Positions 1-5,611 of a DNA stretch of 9,148 nt are shown here, in pieces; within the stretch, counting starts at the first letter, position 1; each line of letters opens with the position of its first letter. The stretch comes from Promethearchaeota archaeon (GTDB lineage: Archaea > Asgardarchaeota > Lokiarchaeia > Sigyniarchaeales > Promethearchaeaceae). Both the position numbers and the translations under genes were made by a program. The stretch is from positions 1 to 9,148 of the forward strand of contig WJKO01000157.1 of the NCBI GenBank assembly GCA_014729055.1, written 5' to 3'. The notes under the pieces were generated by a model. It was not told where the DNA came from. It saw only the letters and a program-made list of their open reading frames with translations, and did no database searches.

Positions 1-2
1 TC

Positions 3-539
3 CACGGAGGTGTAATTGGTGGGTCCATTTCACAAGGAGAATTGAAAGTAGGCGATGAAATAGAAATTCGTCCCGGCATTAAAAAAAGTAATAAATATAT
101 TCCTCTTGTAACTGAAGTAATGAGTTTATTTCAGAGTAGAACCGCTTTAGATGTAGCTAAACCGGGGGGATTGATAGCAGTAGGAACGAGATTGGATCCT
201 TCCCTCACTAAAGCTGATAATTTAGTTGGAAATTTAGCGGGAACCGTAGATTCACTGCCGAAAGTACAGGAAGAATGTAAGATCCAGATTACCTTGTTGG
301 ATAAGGTTCTCGGCGCTGAAGAAGAAATACCGGTCGTTCCTTTGAAACGCGGTGAACCCCTCTTACTTGTTGCAAAAACAACTCTCACTGCAGGAGTAAT
401 TCAAAAGATTGGAAAAAAGAATACTGCGCATTTCAAATTAAAACGTCCCATCTGTGCTGAAAAAGGTTCAATAATAGCAGTGAGTCGGATAATAAATAGA
501 AGGTACCGATTGATTGGGTACGGTACGTTAAAATCATAA
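3..539 (+). CDS. Archaeal translation initiation factor 2 subunit gamma (aIF2-gamma), C-terminal part
   Basis: This is the 3' part of a gene that begins before the window. The open frame runs unbroken from base 3, and 178 residues plus a TAA stop are present. aIF2-gamma is the GTP-binding core subunit of the factor that brings initiator Met-tRNA to the small ribosomal subunit. The G domain lies upstream and is not visible. What remains is the end of the second domain (HGGVIGGSISQGELKVGDEI, then EIRPG) and the third beta-barrel domain, with the family-typical stretches KPGGLIAVGTRLDPSLTKAD, PLKRGEPLLL and a C-terminal RYRLIGYGTL. The full protein is usually a little over 400 residues, so about two fifths is here. 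The frame also contains a TTG at 42, but protein homology continues upstream of it, so that is not the start. This gene is the best evidence that the window is archaeal. Confidence 0.93.
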   Translation, partial: HGGVIGGSISQGELKVGDEIEIRPGIKKSNKYIPLVTEVMSLFQSRTALDVAKPGGLIAVGTRLDPSLTKADNLVGNLAGTVDSLPKVQEECKIQITLLDKVLGAEEEIPVVPLKRGEPLLLVAKTTLTAGVIQKIGKKNTAHFKLKRPICAEKGSIIAVSRIINRRYRLIGYGTLKS

Positions 540-541
540 GA

Positions 542-665
542 AAGCCCTGTTTCTCATTTTAATTTAATTTCATTTTAATTTGAAGCCTTGTTTCTCGTTT
601 TAATTTAAACAGCAAAAACAGCATTTTAATTTAAACAAATAATATATTGTCATAGGTTTTAATTT
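542..665. repeat. Cluster of TTTTAATTT repeats, including a 24-nt direct repeat
   Basis: Five copies of (A/G)TTTTAATTT start at 556, 572, 597, 623 and 656. Two lie in a longer direct repeat: bases 542-565 and 583-606 match at 22 of 24 positions, 41 bp apart. The T-rich runs directly follow the aIF2-gamma stop and could end its transcript, since archaeal terminators are often simple oligo-T runs. The copy at 656 is close to the iolB start. The function is unknown, and a local duplication with no role is possible. Confidence 0.7.
637..648 (+). promoter_or_regulatory. Possible TATA box for iolB
   Basis: The stretch AAATAATATATT lies about 37-48 bp before the iolB ATG. Archaeal transcription usually starts about 25 bp after the TATA centre, which would give a short leader of about 15 nt. 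That fits the lack of any clear Shine-Dalgarno sequence before iolB. The whole region is AT rich, so such a match is weak evidence alone. Confidence 0.3.
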
Positions 666-684
666 CACGCAATTAAATCAAATA

Positions 685-1542
685 ATGGATGTTGAAAATG
701 TTATGATCATAAGAAATCCCGGATTTGAAGCAGGATATAATCCCATTGTTAATTTCAATGATTTACCTTGGGATGACCCGAAAAATCCAAAGATTAATTT
801 TGGTATTTTGCAATTGGCGCCCAATCAGTCGTATAGAATAGATGATGCACTGGAAAAAGCTGTATTACTAATGCACGGCAAAGTATTGCTAAATTGGAAT
901 AATAAAAATGACAATAAGGAAACCGAGGCGGAAATATCCCGTGATTCTATATGGGATAAGAATCCTTGGTGTCTGCATGTTGATAAAAACACAAGCATTG
1001 AAATAAAAGCAGATCAATTAGGTGCCGAATTGGCTATTGTAACAACTAAAAATGAACAAGAATTGCCAGCAAAGTTGTATACGCCAGAAGAGTGTGAAAG
1101 TGAAGAACGGGGTAAAGGGACAATGCGTGAAACATCTACACGAATTGTTCGCACAATCTTTGATGATTCTAATGAGCCATTAGCGAATCTCGTCCTAGGA
1201 GAGGTTATTAATTTCCCCGGCAAATGGTCGAGTTATCCACCACATAAACATGAGATGCCAGAAATCTATCATTATAGGTTTTTGCCTGAACAAGGATTTG
1301 GATTTAGCATGTTAGGTGATGACGCAGTGCAAATTCATGATGGTGATACAGTAGGGATTTTTAATGAATGGCATTCACAGACTTCTGCACCTGGTTACGC
1401 TATGTATTATATCTGGCCCATTAGACATTTAAAAGATAAACGCTATGGAAAATCGTCAGATACACCAGTATTCGACCCACAACATCTTTGGGTGACGAAT
1501 GAAGAAAATGAATCAAAAATCTTTCCAGAAAAAGAAGAATAA
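685..1542 (+). CDS. iolB: IolB/KduI-family cupin sugar isomerase (5-deoxy-glucuronate isomerase-like)
   Basis: The 285-residue length is close to the usual IolB length of about 270. IolB converts 5-deoxy-glucuronate to 2-deoxy-5-keto-gluconate in myo-inositol breakdown. KduI in the same family works on a related unsaturated-uronate product. The N-terminal cupin has the family-like stretch GILQLAPNQSY. The C-terminal cupin has PGKWSSYPPHKHE (about 183-190) and PEIYHYRFLPEQGFG, with the likely metal ligands H187, H189, E193 and H230. The end DPQHLW is also IolB-like. Two oddities are seen: the usual GYHP around the last His is EWHSQ here, and the LEE-type segment before the metal Glu is shortened, so the substrate may differ. 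No other inositol gene is visible. The start at ATG 685 lacks a clear ribosome site; an in-frame ATG at 703 is an alternative. The sulfatase follows 41 bp later. The family is sure; the exact reaction is not. Confidence 0.85.
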   Translation: MDVENVMIIRNPGFEAGYNPIVNFNDLPWDDPKNPKINFGILQLAPNQSYRIDDALEKAVLLMHGKVLLNWNNKNDNKETEAEISRDSIWDKNPWCLHVDKNTSIEIKADQLGAELAIVTTKNEQELPAKLYTPEECESEERGKGTMRETSTRIVRTIFDDSNEPLANLVLGEVINFPGKWSSYPPHKHEMPEIYHYRFLPEQGFGFSMLGDDAVQIHDGDTVGIFNEWHSQTSAPGYAMYYIWPIRHLKDKRYGKSSDTPVFDPQHLWVTNEENESKIFPEKEE

Positions 1543-1571
1543 GAAATATATTTCCAGAAAAAGAAGAGTAA
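1522..1571. repeat. 29-bp tandem duplication across the iolB stop codon
   Basis: Bases 1522-1542 and 1551-1571 are the same 21-nt sequence with one mismatch, 29 bp apart. The first copy encodes the last residues of IolB (FPEKEE) and its TAA stop. The second sits in the gap before the sulfatase, in another frame. Its end merges with the sulfatase ribosome binding site (AAAGGG, 1571-1576). The duplication therefore probably created or remodelled the iolB-sulfatase spacer. Confidence 0.8.
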
Positions 1572-1583
1572 AAGGGTATTTTT

Positions 1584-2903
1584 ATGAACGATTCTTTAAA
1601 AAAACCAAACATAATTCTATTTATTACGCATGACACTGGTAATTATTTTAGTTGTTATGGAGGTCCTGTTAAGACACCTAATATCGACAATCTTGCCGAA
1701 AAAGGAGTAAAATTCACGCAAAACTATTCTACTGCTCCACAATGTAGCCCATCCCGAGGGAGCATGATCACGGGGAAGATGCCTCATTCTAACGGGTTAA
1801 TGGGTTTGGTCAATTTGGGTTGGAATTTACCAGAAGATAATGAAACAATCCCAAAAATTTTAGGAAGAAATGGATATTCTACACATTTAATCGGACTGCA
1901 ACATGAGCATAGATATGCAAAGAAAATTGGTTATGATACCGTATCTCCTCGATATGATGCTCCATATTTTGGTCGTTCCGTTCAGAAAAGGGCAAGCAAC
2001 TTATTAGACGATGTTGAAAAGGGTGAAATTAAGCAACCATTTTATTGTAGCGTAGGTTTTTTTGAAACACACCGTCCGTTTGTTTCCGGTATGACGATGC
2101 GCACTGATTGGAAATATATCGAGATTCCAGAATATTTGCCAGATACTAAAGGAGTTCGAAAGGAAATCAGCCATTTTGAAGGATCGGTAAAAGAATTTGA
2201 CAAACGGATTGGTCAAATACTTGATCATCTTAGCGAGAAACCATTTGCTGGCAATACCATTGTAATTTTCACGGTAGACCATGGTATTCCATTCCCCAGG
2301 GCTAAAGGAACACTTCATGATCCGGGCTGTCACACAGCATTAATAGCGTATATGCCTCGGAAAATTGCGGGAGGGAAGACATATGATTGTCTCATATCCG
2401 GAATGGACTTATTTCCCACGATTCTTAATCTCGCGGGTGTGAAACTTACAACGGAATTAAAAAAAGAGATACAAGGAAAGAGTTTCTACAATCTACTAAT
2501 GGAGAAACAATATGACCCTCGTGATCACGTCTATATGGAGTTGACCTTTCATGACCAAGGATATAATGCAATGAGAGGAATTCGCACGGAAAAATGGAAA
2601 TACATCAAAAATTTTGCATCACTTGATAATCAATTCCAAATACCGGTCGATTTTATCAACCAGAGTTCAGGTAAAGACTACCGAGAAGCGCATCCAGATT
2701 ATAAGAAACCGCGACCAGATGAAGAACTATATAATTTAGAGGACGATCCATCAGAAATACATAATATTGCTGAGGATCCTCAATATAAAGCAGTTATAGA
2801 AGATCTTAGAGGCAGACTCATGAAATTTCTTAAGGAAACAAATGATCCCATCTTAGAAAAAGAACCAACCGAGCCCAAACACCCCGGTTTTATTATTTAT
2901 TAA
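1584..2903 (+). CDS. Cys-type sulfatase, heparan N-sulfatase-like, probably cytoplasmic
   Basis: This is a sulfatase of the alkaline phosphatase superfamily, 439 residues, removing sulfate from a sulfated sugar or sulfamate. The signature CSPSRGSMITG begins at C54, the cysteine that is oxidised to formylglycine in this family. The N-terminal metal motif is HDTGNYFSCYG, with D17; the second Asp common in sulfatases is Thr here. VDHG (D232, H233) and the lysine of AKGTLHDPG (K241) complete the active-site pattern. The C-terminal half has the family-like EKWKYI and EELYNLEDDPSE. The N-terminal pattern and the sequence after CSPSR resemble N-sulfoglucosamine sulfohydrolases, but the substrate is inferred. 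No signal peptide is seen, so it should act inside the cell. A maturase for formylglycine would have to be encoded elsewhere. The start at ATG 1584 is supported by AAAGGG seven bases upstream. It lies between iolB and the sialidase and probably shares their transcript. Confidence 0.9.
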   Translation: MNDSLKKPNIILFITHDTGNYFSCYGGPVKTPNIDNLAEKGVKFTQNYSTAPQCSPSRGSMITGKMPHSNGLMGLVNLGWNLPEDNETIPKILGRNGYSTHLIGLQHEHRYAKKIGYDTVSPRYDAPYFGRSVQKRASNLLDDVEKGEIKQPFYCSVGFFETHRPFVSGMTMRTDWKYIEIPEYLPDTKGVRKEISHFEGSVKEFDKRIGQILDHLSEKPFAGNTIVIFTVDHGIPFPRAKGTLHDPGCHTALIAYMPRKIAGGKTYDCLISGMDLFPTILNLAGVKLTTELKKEIQGKSFYNLLMEKQYDPRDHVYMELTFHDQGYNAMRGIRTEKWKYIKNFASLDNQFQIPVDFINQSSGKDYREAHPDYKKPRPDEELYNLEDDPSEIHNIAEDPQYKAVIEDLRGRLMKFLKETNDPILEKEPTEPKHPGFIIY

Positions 2904-2943
2904 GTATATGTGGTTGTCTATATGGATATAAGTGGTGTTTTAA

Positions 2944-4107
2944 TTGAAAATAAAACTACATGAATTAAAAAAATCAACGAAAATCTTGTTGTTATTAATC
3001 CTCGTTTCCAGTATCTCAACTGGGGCTTATTTTCTAATACGGATAATCTCGTTTCCAACATATGAATTTGAAGAAGGATTGATGTTTAATCAAGATATTT
3101 TTAGTGCAGGTGATGAAGGATATGCATGCTACCGTATTCCAGCTTTACTTGTATTACCTGATGATACGATTCTGGCTTTTAGTGAAGCGAGAAAAGACAG
3201 TTGCTCCGATTATGGTAATATAGATTTAGTGATGAAGACCAGCGAGGATGAGGGGCACACTTGGTCAAGCTTGCAGATTGTATGGGATGCCGATGATCTT
3301 TCCGTTCAGAACCCAATGCCCGTTTATATTCCAAATACAGATATGATTCTGTTGGGTTGTGTTTTAAATCGGACAACGCAATACTTATTGAATAGTACGG
3401 ATAATGGAACAACATGGAGTGCACCGCGTGACATCCTAGACTTTAAACCAGACGGATGGGAATTCTTTGGATGCAGTCCCGGTCATGGAATTCAACTTGA
3501 ATCAGGTCGTGTGCTTTTCGCATCAATGTATAGAACGGCATTTGAAAACGGAGATTGGGGATCTTTCTTTATTTATAGCGATGATTACGGCGTTACATGG
3601 GAGAAAGGGCATGTTTTCCACACGGAGTTTAATGAATGCTTATCTGTTGAATTAGTAAATGGCTCAGTATATACCATATTGCGGAAAAATAGGGGAATAG
3701 AAAATGAAAATTATGTACATAAGAGCATAAGCAATGATGAGGGAGAAACATCATCAGAACCGCAGAAGGTTGAAGGATTAGTCACGCCTGTTTGTCAAGC
3801 AAGCATTATTAGATTTACAGACAATATTTCCTACTCTAAAAACCGGATTCTATTTTCTAATCCTGCGAATTTGGAACGGAATAGGTTTACAATCAAAATG
3901 AGCATGGACGAATGCCAAACATGGGGTATTGAAAAACTAATTTACAAAGGTCCCTCTGCCTATTCTGATATGGGAATACTAAGTGATAAGACAATCTGTT
4001 GTGTCTTCGAACGAGGGCAACGTGGTGCTTATGAAAAAATTAGCTTTATCCAACTTAACATAACAGGACTAAGCGATGGAACAGACCAACTAATTATAAA
4101 CTTGTAG
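2944..4107 (+). CDS. Membrane-anchored sialidase (GH33-like, BNR/Asp-box)
   Basis: This 387-residue exo-sialidase-like protein would cut terminal sialic acids from glycans outside the cell. One N-terminal membrane segment lies at about residues 13-35 after a Lys-rich start, acting as signal anchor or uncleaved leader. The six-bladed propeller follows. CYRIPALL carries the first arginine of the substrate triad (R64). EARKDSCSDYG holds the likely acid/base Asp (D89). Asp boxes are SEDEGHTW (100-107), STDNGTTW (151-158) and SDDYGVTW (212-219), with degenerate copies SNDEGETS (263) and SMDECQTW (320). Other likely active-site residues are in NECLSVEL (E231 or E236), R247 or R250, R314 and Y340 (GPSAY). 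The start is TTG 2944: an in-frame TAA lies directly before it, GGTG sits six bases upstream, and the next ATG would lose the membrane segment. It begins 40 bp after the sulfatase. GH33 is likely, but other six-bladed BNR hydrolases are not excluded. Confidence 0.85.
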   Translation: MKIKLHELKKSTKILLLLILVSSISTGAYFLIRIISFPTYEFEEGLMFNQDIFSAGDEGYACYRIPALLVLPDDTILAFSEARKDSCSDYGNIDLVMKTSEDEGHTWSSLQIVWDADDLSVQNPMPVYIPNTDMILLGCVLNRTTQYLLNSTDNGTTWSAPRDILDFKPDGWEFFGCSPGHGIQLESGRVLFASMYRTAFENGDWGSFFIYSDDYGVTWEKGHVFHTEFNECLSVELVNGSVYTILRKNRGIENENYVHKSISNDEGETSSEPQKVEGLVTPVCQASIIRFTDNISYSKNRILFSNPANLERNRFTIKMSMDECQTWGIEKLIYKGPSAYSDMGILSDKTICCVFERGQRGAYEKISFIQLNITGLSDGTDQLIINL

Positions 4108-4115
4108 AAAAAGTA

Positions 4116-4142
4116 ACTGTTGGACTATTCTTGTCCAACAGT
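4116..4142. terminator. 10-bp perfect hairpin between convergent sialidase and queD genes
   Basis: Arms ACTGTTGGAC (4116-4125) and GTCCAACAGT (4133-4142) pair perfectly around a 7-nt loop. Read on the minus strand the stem is followed within a few bases by a run of five T, so it looks like an intrinsic-type terminator for queD. On the plus strand it comes 8 bp after the sialidase stop but has no T run after it. Confidence 0.6.
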
Positions 4143-4146
4143 AACT

Positions 4147-4175
4147 GTCGCAAGCTATTCCGTATAGCTTGCGAC
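4147..4175. terminator. 12-bp perfect hairpin overlapping the end of queD
   Basis: Arms GTCGCAAGCTAT (4147-4158) and ATAGCTTGCGAC (4164-4175) are perfectly complementary around a 5-nt loop. The hairpin contains the last codons and the TAG stop of queD on the minus strand. On the plus strand it stands 4 bp after the first hairpin. The pair probably marks the transcript ends of two convergent genes, or stabilises their 3' ends. Confidence 0.6.
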
Positions 4176-4616
4176 TGATCCTTCTGCTTCTCCGACATAT
4201 ACAGTTATAATATAGGAACTAAATCGTTTTTTTAATTTATCATATACATATTTTGCAAGGATTTCAGCCGTTGTCGCAGGAATCGGTAATAAACACACAT
4301 CTTGTTTCGGAAATTCGTAATGTTTCTTATTGAAATCCACGAAAATCTGCTTTTTCGTTGCATCCTCGGTAATCTTTATGTTTTCATTCGCACTTGGCAA
4401 TAACATCCTGTGGTCTAACTCATTTGTAATTCCCATTAATAATTGTTTCACTTCATAAAAATCCACAATATAGAATTGTTCATTTAGCTCACCTTCAATA
4501 TCCACATTAACCAGATAATTGTGACCATGTAAACGAGAACATTTATCATGCTGATATAAGAAGTGTGCTGCTGAAAATTTGCATCGCGGATCAGATACCC
4601 GGATTTTATATGTCAT
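4155..4616 (-). CDS. queD: 6-carboxy-5,6,7,8-tetrahydropterin synthase (QueD/PTPS family)
   Basis: QueD turns dihydroneopterin triphosphate into 6-carboxy-tetrahydropterin, the first step after GTP cyclohydrolase on the way to preQ0, which archaea use for archaeosine in tRNA. The 153-residue protein has the zinc histidines of the family: H18 (FSAAHF), H30 and H32 (LHGHNY). C26 sits four residues before H30 (CSRLH), the Cys arrangement typical of QueD rather than of eukaryotic PTPS. D68-H69 (ELDHR) and E143 (VGEAEG) fit the catalytic set, and PATTAEILA is conserved. It is longer than bacterial QueD (about 120) through a segment near residues 75-107, as is often seen in archaea. The start is the first ATG in frame. 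No Shine-Dalgarno sequence precedes it, so the mRNA may be leaderless. QueC and queE are 3 kb away on the same strand, separated by the sulfur operon. Another PTPS-family pterin role cannot be excluded. Confidence 0.88.
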   Translation of the reverse strand: MTYKIRVSDPRCKFSAAHFLYQHDKCSRLHGHNYLVNVDIEGELNEQFYIVDFYEVKQLLMGITNELDHRMLLPSANENIKITEDATKKQIFVDFNKKHYEFPKQDVCLLPIPATTAEILAKYVYDKLKKRFSSYIITVYVGEAEGSVASYTE

Positions 4617-4617
4617 A

Positions 4618-4653
4618 TATATGTAATAAATGTAATATATGTAATAAATGCAA
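4618..4653. repeat. 18-bp tandem repeat directly upstream of queD
   Basis: Two adjacent 18-bp units, 4618-4635 and 4636-4653, read TATATGTAATAAATG followed by T or C and then AA, and differ at one base. They begin one base before the queD start on the minus strand, so they occupy its leader or promoter. They contain TATA-like sequence on both strands. A regulatory role is possible; simple slippage in AT-rich DNA is the plainer explanation. Confidence 0.65.
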
Positions 4654-5043
4654 TGAAACCAGCATTAAAACGAGAAGATGAATGTAAAGAATATTATGGA
4701 AAGAATTTATGGAATGAAGGTTTAAAAACTCCCAACTAAAAGGTTTCGAGAAGAAATTTAGATTATAACGTAATTTTTCCGATGAATCAAACAATCAATT
4801 TTTTTAAAAAATCTAAGATCAAATGAATAATTTTTCATTCGACTTTTTCGATCATTAACTAATTCTACTATAGACTGTATCCAACAAAAAGATACTTGAA
4901 AATGACGTAAAACATATATATTTCTTTATTATTTAGTTTTTTTTACACCAAAAAATTAGTATTTCGAACAAAAATATGGTAGATATTTGTGATTTTACGA
5001 TCAACTGCGACTTTTTTTATATAATATTTTTTCAATACTTTTG

Positions 5044-5100
5044 TAGATAGCTATTTTCTTTAATATCAATTATCGTTTTGGATCATTATACTGCTATCTA
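5044..5100. promoter_or_regulatory. 8-bp inverted repeat with 41-nt spacer
   Basis: TAGATAGC (5044-5051) and GCTATCTA (5093-5100) are perfect inverse complements. Eight bases can match by chance in AT-rich DNA. It is listed because it lies in the same leader region as two longer inverted repeats, and its spacer is about as long as that of the 14-bp repeat downstream. Confidence 0.3.
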
Positions 5101-5119
5101 ATGTCTTAAATACTTAAAG

Positions 5120-5151
5120 AAATAACTATTAATATCCGAAAATAGTTATTT
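5120..5151. promoter_or_regulatory. 11-bp inverted repeat, possible operator
   Basis: AAATAACTATT (5120-5130) and AATAGTTATTT (5141-5151) are perfect inverse complements with a 10-bp spacer, so their centres are 21 bp apart, two turns of the helix. That geometry suits a dimeric DNA-binding regulator. It lies about 170 bp before the tusA start. The arms are AT rich, which raises the chance of coincidence. Confidence 0.4.
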
Positions 5152-5211
5152 AATTAATCATTTTTATTGCATAATAATTCAATAGAAGGTTAATTTTTCT
5201 AACTATATCGG

Positions 5212-5282
5212 TTTCTCCGTTTAAAGACATTTACTTTAGAAGTATGAGGGACTTATCTAATTATGTATTTTAAACGGAGAAA
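5212..5282 (+). promoter_or_regulatory. 14-bp perfect inverted repeat in the leader of the sulfur operon
   Basis: TTTCTCCGTTTAAA (5212-5225) and TTTAAACGGAGAAA (5269-5282) match perfectly with a 43-nt spacer, 39 bp before the tusA ATG. The CTCCG/CGGAG core is unusually GC rich for the surroundings, so this is not simple AT coincidence. In RNA it would form a 14-bp stem (15 with a G-U pair). The enclosed region can form a small inner stem (AAGT/ACTT around a GAGGG-containing loop). It may be a structured leader controlling the sulfur genes, or a spaced operator. No known riboswitch class is recognised. Confidence 0.5.
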
Positions 5283-5321
5283 AATAATTATATAAAGAAT
5301 ATATAAAGGAGATATTATAGT

Positions 5322-5483
5322 ATGGTAGATATAGATGAAACTCTTGATGTAACGGGTGAGGTTTGTCCTTATCCAGATGTTAAGAGCAAAAGAAAAGTGA
5401 AAAAGATGCAATCTGGTCAAGTACTTAAAATACTCATTGACTATCCCTTATCAGCTGAACGTATTCCAGAAACTATGGCTTAG
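5322..5483 (+). CDS. tusA: TusA/TsuB-family sulfur carrier, C-terminally truncated
   Basis: This is a 53-residue TusA-family protein. TusA and YeeD (TsuB) carry sulfur as a persulfide on the first cysteine of a CPxP motif. Here GEVCPYPDVKSK holds C15, then MQSGQVLKILIDYPL and SAERIPETM follow, matching the family up to the second helix. The protein then reads MA and stops at TAG 5481. Family members usually have about 75-80 residues, so the last helix-strand part, about 20-25 residues, is missing. GGAGAT (5308-5313) lies eight bases before the ATG, a strong ribosome site. The channel frame begins right at this point in another frame (see the next entry), so a deletion across the gene border is the likely cause. 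As written, the protein keeps its cysteine but probably does not fold fully. Confidence 0.85.
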   Translation: MVDIDETLDVTGEVCPYPDVKSKRKVKKMQSGQVLKILIDYPLSAERIPETMA

Positions 5484-5611
5484 TAATTGGAATTATATTT
5501 GGATTCATCCTACAAAGGGGTCGTTTCTGCTTCTATTCCGCTATTAGAGATCCGCTCTTACTTAAAGATACGAAGTTATTAAAAGGAGTCGGACTTGCTA
5601 TTGCAGTAGAA
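5459..5611 (+). pseudogene. Start-less N-terminal coding segment of the YeeE/TsuA channel
   Basis: In the frame of the channel gene, bases 5459-5611 are open and encode its first conserved part: YGLVIGIIFGFILQRGRFCF (from 5474) followed by YSAIRDPLLLKD and a second hydrophobic segment. The QRGRFCF cysteine is one of three conserved cysteines known from YeeE/TsuA. Upstream, this frame is closed by TGA at 5456. Between that stop and 5612 there is no ATG, GTG or TTG in frame. The segment is therefore translated only if ribosomes shift by -1 from tusA before TAG 5481, and no classic slippery heptamer is seen there. More likely, the true N-terminal codons and start have been lost. Confidence 0.8.

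Larger units (their letters stand above)
4654..5321. other. Long AT-rich intergenic region without a gene
   Basis: No convincing protein, tRNA or rRNA gene is seen between the divergent queD and tusA starts. The stretch is strongly AT rich with many A and T runs (for example around 4799-4813 and 4930-4941). It must hold promoters for both genes; CATATATAT near 4912-4920 is one of several equally weak TATA candidates. The half nearer to tusA carries three inverted repeats, listed separately. A frame on the minus strand at 4606-4794 is low-complexity (LHILHLLHIYD) and is not accepted as a gene. Confidence 0.7.

Noticed and set aside
4606..4794. Minus-strand frame of 62 codons overlapping the queD start
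   Set aside because: It is low-complexity, made largely of AT-rich repeat translation, has no ribosome site and overlaps the better supported queD and its 18-bp repeats.
5456..5483. Programmed -1 frameshift from tusA into the channel gene
   Set aside because: It is possible by phase, but there is no slippery heptamer, and both proteins lack family-conserved sequence exactly here, which points to a deletion rather than recoding. It is kept as an alternative only.
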